NCBI RefSeq assembly: GCF_040869045.1
Contig: NC_090320.1
Location: forward strand, 255,663,663-255,727,662
Reading direction: 5' to 3'
Length of the DNA: 64,000 bases
From: Eurosta solidaginis
Taxonomy: Eukaryota; Arthropoda; Insecta; Diptera; Tephritidae
In this document: one piece after another, positions 12,236 through 23,767 of the stretch
Layout: every line of letters begins with the position of its first letter
How positions within the stretch are numbered: position 1 is the stretch's first letter
Made by a program: the position numbers and the translations under genes
Notes under the pieces: generated by a model
Database searches by the model: none
The model's input: only the letters and a program-made list of their open reading frames with translations
Told to the model about the DNA's origin: nothing

Positions 12236-12500
12236 TTTGAATTAAGCGGACTAGCCGTCTACCTTAGTAAAACTGGGTTGGCTCTGTTCAAGAGAAGACA
12301 AAAGATTCTTGAATTCAAACCTCCTTCAGCTGGGAAAGAATTAGTGATGCGGACTAGATTAAGCAAACTGACATTATTTTTGTCTCAAAGATATCACAGA
12401 AGCTAAAAATTTAAGACAGAATTGGAAAGGCTGATTTGTACTGCTGTGGAGGAGAATTGAAAAGCGCTAGGAGCTCTCTATAAAGGTGTTACTTTCATTC
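12236..12500 (+). pseudogene. Non-LTR reverse-transcriptase fragment (thumb region)
   Basis: The plus-strand translation contains SKTGLALFKRRQKILEF, then SAGKELVMR, and after a stop KTELERLICTAVEEN. This follows the order seen after the YADD active site in Jockey/R1-type reverse transcriptases (NPSKTELVLFTRR, then a LNW block, then a KKA helix). The catalytic motif itself is missing, and stop codons fall within the fragment. Similarity is judged by pattern only. Confidence 0.45.
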
Positions 12501-14930
12501 TGTAATTGTGAAACTGTAAGACACTGCTAATTTATCTATTCATGGTAGTTGGAGTGTAAGCACTCCATGCCGGTTACCCTTATTATCCTGGGCAGTCCAA
12601 GTTGTGTGACTGTATGGAGGATGAGGATTTGATGGCGAATGCTAAGCTAAGCAACCTTTCTAAAGGCAAGACATAAAAATCTCGGTCGAGACGTATCCGA
12701 ATACCCGGAGGAATTTCCAAGAACGATGTCTACCTTATCCGCAAGATCTACTTTATAATAGTTTCACCGTTATAACAAGAGGGCGGTATCTTAACTGAGC
12801 GGCGACACAGAACCTAACCTAGTAAGTGGACATGAATGTAAGGTTCCTTTTAATATATTATAAATTTTAGTCTTAACTTTATATACTTCGTGAATTCAAT
12901 TTATTACTTCTTCAATAATTTTATTTAATTTTTTTATTTGTTAGATTTCAAAAATTTTCATTCTGTTGAAAATATTTATAAAATAAAAACATACATTTAG
13001 GCGTGTTACTTTAAATATAAAAGTTGTTTAAATATACTACAATGAACTCCTACTTAAGCTCAAGCAATGAAGTTTTTGTTCAAAAAATGCACGATCTCCT
13101 TACTATCTTGTCCGCTGGCGGGCTAGTGAAATCAGTCTACTTAGCATCGCGATACAATCCATGAACAGGGAATCGACACCGACTAAATTGATGTCTCTTT
13201 TTACAACAGCTGTCGATAACATCACTGAATGCCAGGGTAAACGTGTTTTGTGTAAATTTTATTGTTGTCTTTTTAGCTATTTAAAGGTTTTTATGAAGGG
13301 ATATTATAAGGTACCGCTGCGCAATTCAGGATGAAACAGTCATCCTGTAGACGTCTAGGAAAGTACCTCAGTTTTAGTACAACTTCTTCCACTCTGGCTG
13401 AGATATAGAAGCAATGATTGAATAGTGGTTTGGTGGCCGCGTGTTTCATGATAGCCAGTTTGAATGCTAAGTTGAACAAAACACCTTCTGGTGCCACTAC
13501 TGGTAAGTATTTATTATATGTAGTTCACGCTCCGGAATTTTGATTCTGTAGGTATCGTGAAACATCGGGCTATTTCAAAAAGTTAGCTAAGTTCTTGTAC
13601 GTGAGGTCATTGAATGAGATTTAGTATCCATATCAAAATTCACGGTCATAGTCACGCCTTTATTTCATTTGAAAGGTGCATCATTGTACATATATTTTTT
13701 GGAAAAAAAACAACGCAAAGCCGATGTAAGCTGCCCTCGTAGGCTAACGGATTATGAACTTACTCACCACTAACTAAATTCTTACCTCAATGTAAGGAAC
13801 ATTCATACTTACATTTTTCTTTTTTACGTTTCCATGGTTTCCTGCTTGTTTATGTTGCTTCCAAGCAAACCAATAAATTGAAACCTTTCATACTTTTAAT
13901 CACTTTTTACACATCACATAAAATATATTTAAAAGTGGATTTTTCAATTAGAAAGCGATTTTGAATATGAGCATGCGAGCTGTACTTTGTTTTGTTTTCG
14001 TTCAACGCCTATAAGTATGCATGTACATCTTACGACAATAACTTACGGTATAATCAGTTTGCCGACTGCAGAAGTTTAGTAGCTACGAAACTCACCGAGC
14101 TTCCACGTTAACCTTTGACGGCACCACGAAATATGGGCATGATATCATCACCAGCATTATTCTTATAATTTAATCTCTTATTTAATTTTCAGGAACACCT
14201 AAACACGTCCGAGACAGGAATAAAGTGCTTAAACGGAGTATAATAACGAGAACCGATGGTTGTGAGTATGGTTTTAGCTAAAACAATTAGTAAGCGTGTG
14301 AAACCAATCCTGCGAGAACTAATTCGATGAGAAATTTTGCGTTATCTCAGAAATAAAGAATGATGCTTAGAGTTATCGTGATACAAAAAGTAAATAGCAA
14401 CTATTCATAGGAAGAGGAAGTCTGAGGGCTTCATGCTTGGAATTTCGGAGGATAAAGGATGATTTCAATACTGGAACGAACTCCTGTTATGTAAATATTG
14501 ATAATTTGCGGGAGGTGATGATGAACCCTTATACTCTAATTTCTGATTATAGAAAGTAAGTTTTTTCTTACGAATATTTGGATACTGCAATATCCCCGCT
14601 GAATACTTAAGCATATATATATGACGCAATATCCACCTAGCTGTCCAAACGTGGTTATAAACTGTTGATACAAGCCCATACCTTCAGTATGAAACTTGAG
14701 TGTGCTTCATGGAATTCATAAGCCATCCTGTTCCCCAGTCCCGAAGAATACCCATGAGTAGAGCGTCCACACCCACGAACTTCCTTTGTCGTCTTCCAGT
14801 GCATTATCAACGTTGCCTTTCATAGTGCACAAAAATGAGCTGGGATAGCTGCAGACAGCTATGCCGGAATTTAAGTCCCTTGAAAAACTGCTACGTTTAA
14901 TAAACCTGAGTCGATTTGTATGGACGAAAG
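12501..14930. other. Intergenic, nothing recognised
   Basis: No domain-bearing frame, RNA gene or named repeat was seen. Short open frames, such as one on the minus strand at 13291-13497, show no family features. Confidence 0.4.
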
Positions 14931-15169
14931 TTAACCGTTATCGCGCCAGCGATTTTTCGATTTGTTGTAAAAACGTTGGCGATAACAGTTTTTTGAAAAA
15001 AAAAAAATTTAATTTTTGAGTTTTGGGGAGTATTTTGGTTGAAAAATTCACCCTTTCGCCATTTTTTTTCTCGCAGGCTCGCAAATTATTTTTTGTTGGG
15101 TATGCGTAGTGGAACTTTTTCTCCTGAGCCCAAATACTATCGAAAAATCGATGGCGCGATATTGGTTAA
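14931..15169. mobile_element. piggyBac-like MITE, 239 bp
   Basis: The ends are inverted repeats of about 31 bp with three mismatches. The left end reads TTAACCgttATCGCGCCA and the right end, reverse-complemented, TTAACCaatATCGCGCCA. Both continue into CGATTTTTCGAT. Both outer ends carry TTAA, the piggyBac target duplication, followed by CC. The interior has no transposase frame, so it would be a non-autonomous element. Superfamily assignment depends on the TTAA ends. Confidence 0.6.
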
Positions 15170-15710
15170 TAAATGGACCCAGTCTATGAGATTAGATGAC
15201 ACTTTCCTTAATTTGAAGATGTAGAAGATATTCTGGCTAGGTAAAGCCACTAGAAAACAATATATTAAAAGAGCGTTCAGTTTCTGGCGTATGACATTGG
15301 CTTTATCAGGCGTGCTGTAAGTTCTGTTTTCGTTGCATTTTATAAAGTGACACAGATATGTGGCTGATGGCGAAGATGGCAAAGGCAGAAAACTTGCTAT
15401 AATGAAAATCACGAGCGTTAGGCATGAAATAAGGAGCCAGGCTAAGGACGCGTCTATATTAGAGCTTATAAGCTAACTGTGGATGAAAAGTCGAAAACTC
15501 TTAATACTCGAGTGAAGTTGAGAGATAAACATCCATTTCGGTAGTAATTGTGTTCTCAAGAAGTATTATAATTATATAATTGTATGCTATTGCAGAGTAT
15601 AAGTGAGGTTCAGGCAGAATGTAAACCGAATCTAATACCGTTGTGTGGCTGACACAATTTTTTGTTGGCTGTTAAGAGTGTAGTTTACCTGGAGGTCAAT
15701 ACAGCTCAAG
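15170..15710. other. Intergenic, nothing recognised
   Basis: No supported gene, RNA or repeat between the two inverted-repeat elements. Confidence 0.35.
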
Positions 15711-16704
15711 CACGGTGGGGTATTTGATCAATCTAGCTGGCCAAAAGTCGATTTTTCAAAATATTCCAATTTTTTTTTAATATACTCCCTGGCGTTCCTA
15801 GATGTCCACTCAATAGTTAACATACCCCAAAACACATCTGCAACGTCAACGGAGCTAACCGCGCAAATCTAAAATTGTATAAAAATTGTGTGCAATTTGA
15901 TGTATTTTTAGATTAAAAAGCAATATACCCTTCTAACCTAGATACTTGTTCACTTGTTTAGCCTTAATTAAATCTAGTTACATTATCCTTAAAGACAGAT
16001 AAATGTGTTTTTAATTCATATGCTAGATTTTTAAATCGCATATTTTAACTGAGTTATTCTACTTATAATAGTAATAGTTTTCAATATTAAATCTTTTAAA
16101 AACCTTGCAAACAAAAAGATATATCTTTTTTTCGTGGCATATGATGTCAGTAATTTTTTGGCATACATAAGCTTATGTTTGTTTCAAAGTTTAATAACAA
16201 AAACGGCTGCGCATACCCGCGATCTTTTGAGTGGTGATTAATTTTGTAAGAGACTGATACCTTTATTGGCAAAAGTTGGCAACCTTGTGAAAACATTCTC
16301 AGTGGCAGCACCTAGGTAAAAGGTCTTAAAATGTACTACTATATCGATGTCCAAATTTGATTCAAATCGGTTAAGCCGTTTCGGAGATGGATCCACTACC
16401 ACTACAAGGAAATATAAAAAAAGAAGGTGAGGTGGCAACCCTAAGTGGTAACACTTCTTAAAAAGACCAATGGAAATGCGGAGTAAAATACTTTTCGTAT
16501 GATACCCATATTGATGCAATGCCAAAAAAAATTACCCTGGGTCCATCCGAAACCGGGGGCCCGATCCATAGTAATTCTGCGCGTACATTGCATTTGCTGT
16601 TAAATATTTCCTTTCATAACAATGAAATTAGATAACCACTTTTTGAACAGAAATAACAGCTGTTTTAATTTTATCCTGCTAGATTGATCAAATACACCAC
16701 CGTG
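15711..16704. mobile_element. About 1-kb element with 26-bp CACGGTGG terminal inverted repeats
   Basis: Positions 15711-15736 and the reverse complement of 16679-16704 agree at 25 of 26 bases. They begin CACGGTGG and run into GTATTTGATCAATCTAG. Ends starting CACNNTG resemble Transib termini (and RAG signal heptamers), so a non-autonomous Transib-like element is one reading. No 5-bp target duplication is evident (tcaag against ccacg). The interior contains a Helentron-type repeat fragment and no transposase. Confidence 0.5.
16245..16540. repeat. Helentron-type repeat fragment
   Basis: The blocks ggcaaccttgtgaaaacatt, tgattcaaatcggttaagcc and gcggagtaaaatacttttcg correspond to the terminal block and one 120-bp unit of the elements at 54890-56222 and 61614-62554. 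It is diverged and incomplete, and sits inside the CACGGTGG-ended element, probably as a nested insertion. Confidence 0.6.
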
Positions 16705-17299
16705 CCACGGTCACCACCGAACCTGACACCGCTTCGTACATTTATAGCAACGTCTTTGAATTGGGGAACCATCTCTTACCGAATAGCAAATTCTAATGAA
16801 GCCACTCATTACTTATGCTTGGTTTTCACTAGGATAAATTTGGCCAAAACCTTGGCAATATCAATAAATAAAATAATTTAAAAAAAATCTTAAGTTAAAC
16901 GGTTTTATTGAAAACAATACTTACATGAAGTAATAATAATACGAAAAGCTGGAAATAATTAGTTAGGTTATAGGTACTAGTCATCACACTCCTTATCAAT
17001 CTATGTTGTTGATCAGACAAATAAATAAAAGCGTTGGGCGCGTGAAATTTCTAAAAAGGTTAGGCGCAGCATAACCTAATTAAGGTTCAGTTGGTTTTAC
17101 TTATGACTATCAATAGAAATAAAAACAACATTTTTTTTATTATTTTATTTTCAAGTTTTTAGTCTTTATTTAATTGCCTATTATTTCTCATTCTATTTAG
17201 TTCATTTAGTGACTCATTATTACAGGGACACTTTCCTGACAATTTGTTACTATCTAAGTCCTCAATACATAATCCTTCCAAAGACTTTACTCGACTCTG
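16705..17299. other. Intergenic, nothing recognised
   Basis: AT-rich, no supported gene or named repeat. Confidence 0.35.
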
Positions 17300-17890
17300 C
17301 GCCACGTATGCTTGTCCCTCCTCCAACTCCAAAATATTTTGATGTCACTTCTACCGGACTGTATGCAATATTTGTTCCAAATATGAGCCAAATCGGGCAT
17401 CATAGGTCGGTTTCTATTCATGTATGTATTATGTGTTCCAAATATGGACCAAATCAAATCGGACCACAAATACTATTTTTGTGAATATCTCGATCCTTGC
17501 GCCACCCAGCGGCGATTTTTTTTGATAGGTCGCTTTCTATTATTGTATGTATTATGTGTTCCAAGCATGAGCCAAATCGGACCACAAATAAGATTTTTGT
17601 GATCCTTGCGCCACCTAGCGGCGATTTTTTTTCATAAGTCGCTTTTTATTCTTGCATGTATTATGTGTTCTATATATGAGCCAAATCAGACAACAAATAC
17701 GATTTTTGTGAATATCTCGATCCATGCGCCACCTAGCGGCGATTTTTTTCACAGGTCGATTTCTATTCTTGCATGTATTATGTGTTCCAAATATGAGCCA
17801 AATCGGACCACAAATGCGAATTTTGCGAATATCTCGATCCTTGCGCCACCTAGCGGCGCTTTTTTTCTTATTATTTCATTGTCATCGGGT
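17300..17890. repeat. About 117-bp tandem array with GCGCCACCTAGCGG in each unit
   Basis: Four clear units carry gcgccacc(t/c)agcggcg at 17499, 17608, 17726 and 17843, giving spacings of 109, 118 and 117 bp. A diverged first unit lies near 17296. Other shared blocks are catgtattatgtgttcca, gagccaaatcgg and aatatctcgatcc. Related, more diverged units occur at 7460-7670 and 62760-63480. The reverse complement of the motif, CCGCTAGGTGGCGC, contains the insect CTCF core AGGTGGCGC. Confidence 0.85.
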
Positions 17891-20800
17891 TCTGAACTAC
17901 ATTCCAAGTTTCAGGCTTGTAGCTTATCGGGAAGTTACTTAAATTTTAATTACAAGATTCGTTCACAACGGCCGTGCGGCCTGTCAACTCAAGCTAAATA
18001 AAACCGTTTAGAAAAAGGCCTCTCATACAACGTCAAATGCGTTTAATGTCCGTTTTAAATACAAAGTGACAATCAAATTGAGCAACAAACGGCTATTGAC
18101 TAACGGTATGACATATTTGACATTGAAATTTTTTTGCTAAAATGTTGGCAATTTATTTACGTTTGCCAAAAGTCGCCCCATCATTAAATTATGCCAAAAC
18201 ATGTGAAACAACAAGAATTAATGAAAGGGGTTGTGAAATAAATGAACTCAAATTTTTATTGTGGGTATAGAACAGGTGTTGCTTTATCGACTTCGAGTCG
18301 ATAATGTGACATAATTTTTAACATTATCCATTTTGACCTAATGCAAACCAAACATTAGACTGCCAGAAGGAACAAGGTGGTGTACTTCTCCTTGCAGAGT
18401 ATCTTTTCGGTACTCAACCTAAGAACGCTATCTTGCGCCCACTTTTTATTTTACCATCTATCTATGCTTTCACCGATAAATGCAACATTAGCGTTAATAA
18501 TAGCTAGATTAAAATTTGCGTACTGCCAGAGACGTAAAGCTATAGGGAATCGCCAACAACGGGCAGCAATAAAAATTGTCAAACATTACCTAGTTGAAGA
18601 TTAGCAAAAAACGCGGTGTTTTCATTAAAAGTTCACAAACAGGTTATTGAAAATGTTAAAAAATTGTTAAATTGTGATTACTATATCACAATAAAGGTTT
18701 TCTGGCGTTGGAATTGACTAAATTCATGCCACGTTTCTCCAATGGTGAATTACCTATCCGCGATATGATGGTTTACTGTTTCCCTTTATTCGTTTGCTAA
18801 TCGTGCCTGTAGTTCCGCCAAAGGCAAATTTCGTAAAGTTCGTCCAAAATCGAAAGACCGTCACTTGACGTATCAACATTTTGCCATAAAAGGCCTTGTT
18901 CGTTATGAAATCTGCAAAGTTTTACAATTGGTTTCAAAAGAAGCGCTCGAAACATCCCTACATTTATGAATCACGTGTAAATGCGTATGAGTATGAATAA
19001 AAAACCACAAACTGTACTTTTGATTGTTCTGAGAGAAGCCAAATTTGTATCTGCTTTTTGACTGCACGAGTCTTGTGGCCACTGTTATAGTTCAACTACG
19101 TCTGAAATTTGGAGTATAAAACCGTACTTTGAAGAGCTTACAATCTAGAAAAACTTCTTGATTCCCATTAAGTTTTCTCTTAATAGGATCCTATGAGGCT
19201 ACTTCTAACTGAAATATTTTTTTCACGTCATATTGTTATCGATATTTTATGTGTCGTATATTACTTTTTCGATACTATCAAATACTCAATAGCGGTTTTT
19301 TTTTACACGCGTATACGTTTACGTTTGCGCGTAAGAAAAAACGCTTATCCTCGCTTAGATAATGCTTAGGAGAGTCATCTAGCGGCAGTGATTCAATAAC
19401 TAGCTACAGAACAGGGTGTACCTAAAATCGGAGACACAAACCTCTGGTGGTTCATAATGTATAACATATAGCTGAATCAGTTGCGATGAATTGTGGACAC
19501 ACACCATTTTAAGAGGTGATACATAGAACTAGTGTAGAGGTGAAACATACACACATATTTCAGTTACATCTGAGTATAATGCGTATTGAAATTTAGGAGT
19601 ACTAATTTTATGCGTAGCAATTTCGGAGGTGTATTTAAAGTTTGCCAATCATATCGGTACTTTGCATTCGATATTGTGTTTCTACTACGCTTAGCTCAAT
19701 TGCCAATACGATTCAGTTTTCTTCTTAGAAAAAAGAAAATAAATCTTGTTTTTTATTATTCATTAAAATTTATTTGTTTACTAAAATTTGTTCGTTTTAA
19801 TTCACTTATAGTAATAAATATGGAAGATGTTAAGTGTATAGCTTAATTTGGCATCAAGAATTTGCCTAAAATTTACATATAGATGAAAAATATAAACAAA
19901 AAAATGTCTGCGTTCGACTTTTTATAATTAAACTAAAATTTATTTATATAGATTTATATATCAATTAAGAAGGTTTATAATTTTCAAGAAATTTCTAAAG
20001 CCTATATTTTAGATCTGTCTTTTAGCATTTGTATTACTTTTATACCCAACTTTTATTTAATTTTTATTTAGTAAAATTTATTAATTTTGTTTTTTGTTAG
20101 ATTTAATAAATTTTTTTTACATACATACATTTTCATTTCTTTTATTTTAATATAAACTAATTATTTTATTCATAAATTAATGCAAATCTTATGGCAAGAT
20201 TTTTAATTTAAATACAAATTTTTTAAATTAAATAAAACCTAAATTTTTAATGTATTTGAATTAAATATTTTAAATTATTTTTAATATAGCACACACAACT
20301 GAATTTAAATATTATTTCGAGTACTTAAATTATAATTTTTTATGTTAAATATTACATGTAATTTGTTAGCTAAATTTATAATTAACTAAATAGTTAACTA
20401 ATTTTATTTATATTTAACTTGCCCAGTGTTTGGCGTTTAGTGTGGCCAAACAGTTTTCAGATTTTGTTAATGATAGACAGCAACCTTGATACAAGGCGAT
20501 ATAACGCAATTTGAACTTAACTTAAAACCTATGAAATGTACATGGAAATTTTTATATAATTTTTATATAATTTTTATATATACCTATCTATGTTATTTGA
20601 ATATAAGAAGTGTGGTCTTAACTACTTCGCTTATCTAAATTATGAACTACTTGAGCATTAGCTTATGCTTAAAATTAAATTCTTACCAATATTTGGCAGT
20701 AGGAGTAGGAGATAAATATATAATGAAAAGCTACTTAAAATAAATTACGTACAAAACGCATAGTTGGGCAATTGAATGAAAGCCAAAAGAAATTAAAATA

Positions 20801-21559
20801 CAAGTTTTCCAACATTTTTTCCATATAGAGATGCCAATCATGCGATAATTGTTAGGCTGAGATTTCGCGATTTTGCATTTTACTGTAATTGCATTAACTA
20901 AAACCAGACTGAACCAGAATAAATGCTTTAAGCTGCATTTTATTGGATTATAATTTCAAACAACCAACAGTGGGTCTTAACGGTAGTCCCATATCGAAGA
21001 CATTGGCGTAACTCTTAATTCCGACTCTCAAAATCTCGGCAAGAAATAGTCCCGAAATTTTGGGTCCATATCTTGTTTTTTCGAGAAGACATATGGTCGA
21101 GATTTGGGCATGTCTAGATTATTTATTTTAGAATACTGTCTTTCGGGAAGGTATAATTCAAGACTATGTTATAAACCCTATAGTTGTAGAGTACAAAATA
21201 TTTCGTAGAAAGCAGTTGAAATGTCTTTTGATTTTCTTTTTAAACACGCTTATATTAGTTTCACTTGTATGTATGCTGATTTGTAGCTCTCTAGGCTATG
21301 CGCGCATAGGAAAGTTAAACCCATTCAGCGGCAATTATTGAAGACTCGCAGCACTGGTTAAATAACTGCTACAAAATGAGTTGTGGTTAATAGTGGAGAC
21401 ACGAATCTCTGTGCTACGGTGCTATCAACATCTAATATCTAAGTGGATTGTAGATACTAAAATGGCACCATATTTGCGTGTTTTTTAGTTTTTTTAATAA
21501 TTTATAAATTTTATAATTTGGGTTACAAAGCCACGAGGCGATGACAAAAGTGTCATCCT
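17891..21559. other. Intergenic, including an AT-rich block
   Basis: No gene is supported. Positions 19840-20640 are extremely AT-rich with many TTTATTT and TTTAAAT words. Two short segments near 19400-19450 and 21360-21420 share a pattern around ggagacac(a/g)a(a/c)(c/t)ctctg and may be remnants of one repeat. Confidence 0.35.
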
Positions 21560-22880
21560 GACACCCAAAGTTTAATCGAGATAGCCCTTAATTATTCAAA
21601 AATGTATCCGAAATGATCCCAGTAATAATCTCTTATGTTTTCCAACTCATTTCGAAACTGTCACAAAGCAATCATAAAATCGTGTCAAATATGGTCACAG
21701 AATGATTCCAAAAATATAGAAAAATAGATACGAAATAAAACCTGACGTTATGACAATTACTGATAATGAAATGGTCATGAAACATAATTAACTCCGAAAT
21801 TGACCGTAAACTACCCCGTCAACAATTTTGAGGTGTATCGAAAGTTATTCCGTATTGCATTTTAAAGTATATGGTTCGGATCCAAAAAAAATAAGCTTGC
21901 CATTGTTCCAAAAAGAGTTTCCAAAGTATTTCAATTCATCTCAAAATTTTTCCAGAGATGAACTAGACAATGCTTTTTGAAATGATGACAAATCAGATCC
22001 AAAATTAACATGAAGTGATGCTAAAGCATGATCCCCAAAATATATGAAATGAACCCGCAATAACACCTAACGTTAGGCTAATTGCTAGGGATTATTCCGT
22101 TTATAATCCCGGAAAAAACACGGATAATGAAATGATGTTGAAGTGCACCAGTATCGTTTCCTAAATGACAGCATATCGACAACAACATGGAAGAGTTTCG
22201 GAAATCATCCTGAAATCGTGAAATCGTCCTAAATGACTTAAACAAAAAACAAAAGCAAATTAAATAAATTATAAGTTAAAAATTGCTTCAAATAAATGTT
22301 CCATACGTTTAAAAACGCATACAAAAAAACAAAAGCTTCAGATTGTTTTAAAAATAACCTCCAAGGTATTCCAAATAATCTCGAACCTGTTAAAAAGAAC
22401 AGTTATAGAAATGATGTCAGATCAGAGCTAAAACTAACCTAATGGTTTCTAGGTAATCCAAAATGTATCCGAAGACGTGCCGAAATTAACCCGGAAATAA
22501 TTTAAAATGTATTCCAAATCAACTAAAAACTATCCCGATGAGATCATAAATTGGTTCCGAAAAAGGCTACCGCAAAGTTCCAGAACATACGAAGTGGCCC
22601 GAAATAAAATCTTACATTATGCCAAATACTTGAGGCAAGAATTATAGTTTTGGAAGAAACACTATTTTATCGAGCTACTGCATAATATAGAAACTGTACC
22701 AAAGCGATTCCACATTTTTAGTGCAACGTGACGTGAAAGAGCATCCGAACATAGTGCCAAAATTACTTTGAAAATAATGCAGAAGTGATACTGAAGTTAT
22801 TTCCTTGCTTCCAAAACCATGCGATCTGGTGAACTTGATATTGCTCCAAATGTTCTTGAAACTGTCTCAAAACTATTCTG
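21560..22880. repeat. Degenerate short-period repeat region
   Basis: About 1.3 kb is built from loosely repeated words such as aaatgatccc, ccaaaatg, ccgaaat and gaaactgt, spaced irregularly at 15-40 bp. Individual copies are diverged and no fixed period holds. It looks like an old simple-sequence-derived satellite. No coding potential is seen. Confidence 0.5.
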
Positions 22881-23767
22881 GGTCCCAAAAATATACAATA
22901 CGAATACTACATAAAACGCACTTTTGCCCCGAACAGCCACAAGTAGTTTTTGAAAATTAAAACTAAACACACAATTAGTAAAACACATGTGTATCTCATT
23001 AATATAATTTTATTACAGCGACAACAATAAATCGCAGCGACAACTTCGAATAAGGCGCCATTATTGACTGACAGTGACAATAAGCGAGAATATAGGAACC
23101 ACGTTGATCAATCACATATCTAATCGCAGCTCCCATCACTAACTACAGGAGCTTTAAGCTGCGATGAAATTAACTAATTATACCGAAATTTGTTCTGCGG
23201 CTAAGTAGCACTCAGTTGAGAGCAAGAGCTTGCAGTATCGTACCAAATCTGGCAGAAGAGAGCAGCTGGTTGCTCTGTTGTAAGGAAAAATGTGAAGAGA
23301 GCAGTGTGACATGGTGAAAGTGATTGGGATTATTTGTAACTGTGATGTGAAAATAATTAAGATCATATCGATGACTTATCACTGTTCAGTCTCAGTGACG
23401 AATAAAAATACATACTGCAATTAGCCCCAAAAGAGCACGATTGACATCACAAATTTTAAGATATTCTTTCGATTCAAAAATGCACTATTGGAATGAGTTT
23501 ACAAACTAAAATTGTTAGTTACAGTGACACAGATATTGCATTCAGTCGTACTAAATAAATATAATAAATGCATTTCGCACTTCAAAGTCCTTGTGAATGG
23601 CAGGAATTGAATGTCAATAAGTTTAAAATCAAAATAAGCTTACCATTAACAAAAAAATTATTAAAGCTAGATAAATACACTAAATCACGTATTTAGCTTT
23701 TTCATTACAGCAGCACCGCAACTCAAGTTCCAAAATGCTCAACATTCTTCTCACCGCCCTCCATTAA
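22881..23767 (-). other. Presumed 3' UTR and flank of the N-cadherin gene
   Basis: This lies directly downstream of the cadherin stop codon on the minus strand. The only AATAAA I noted on that strand is at 23008-23013, too far from the stop to be sure of. An imperfect stem (atcgcagct near 23120 against agctgcgat near 23157) is also present. Confidence 0.3.

Noticed and set aside
18377..18604. 75-codon plus-strand frame and nearby sequence as a small gene
   Set aside because: No ATG start, no domain, and no flanking splice or promoter signals.
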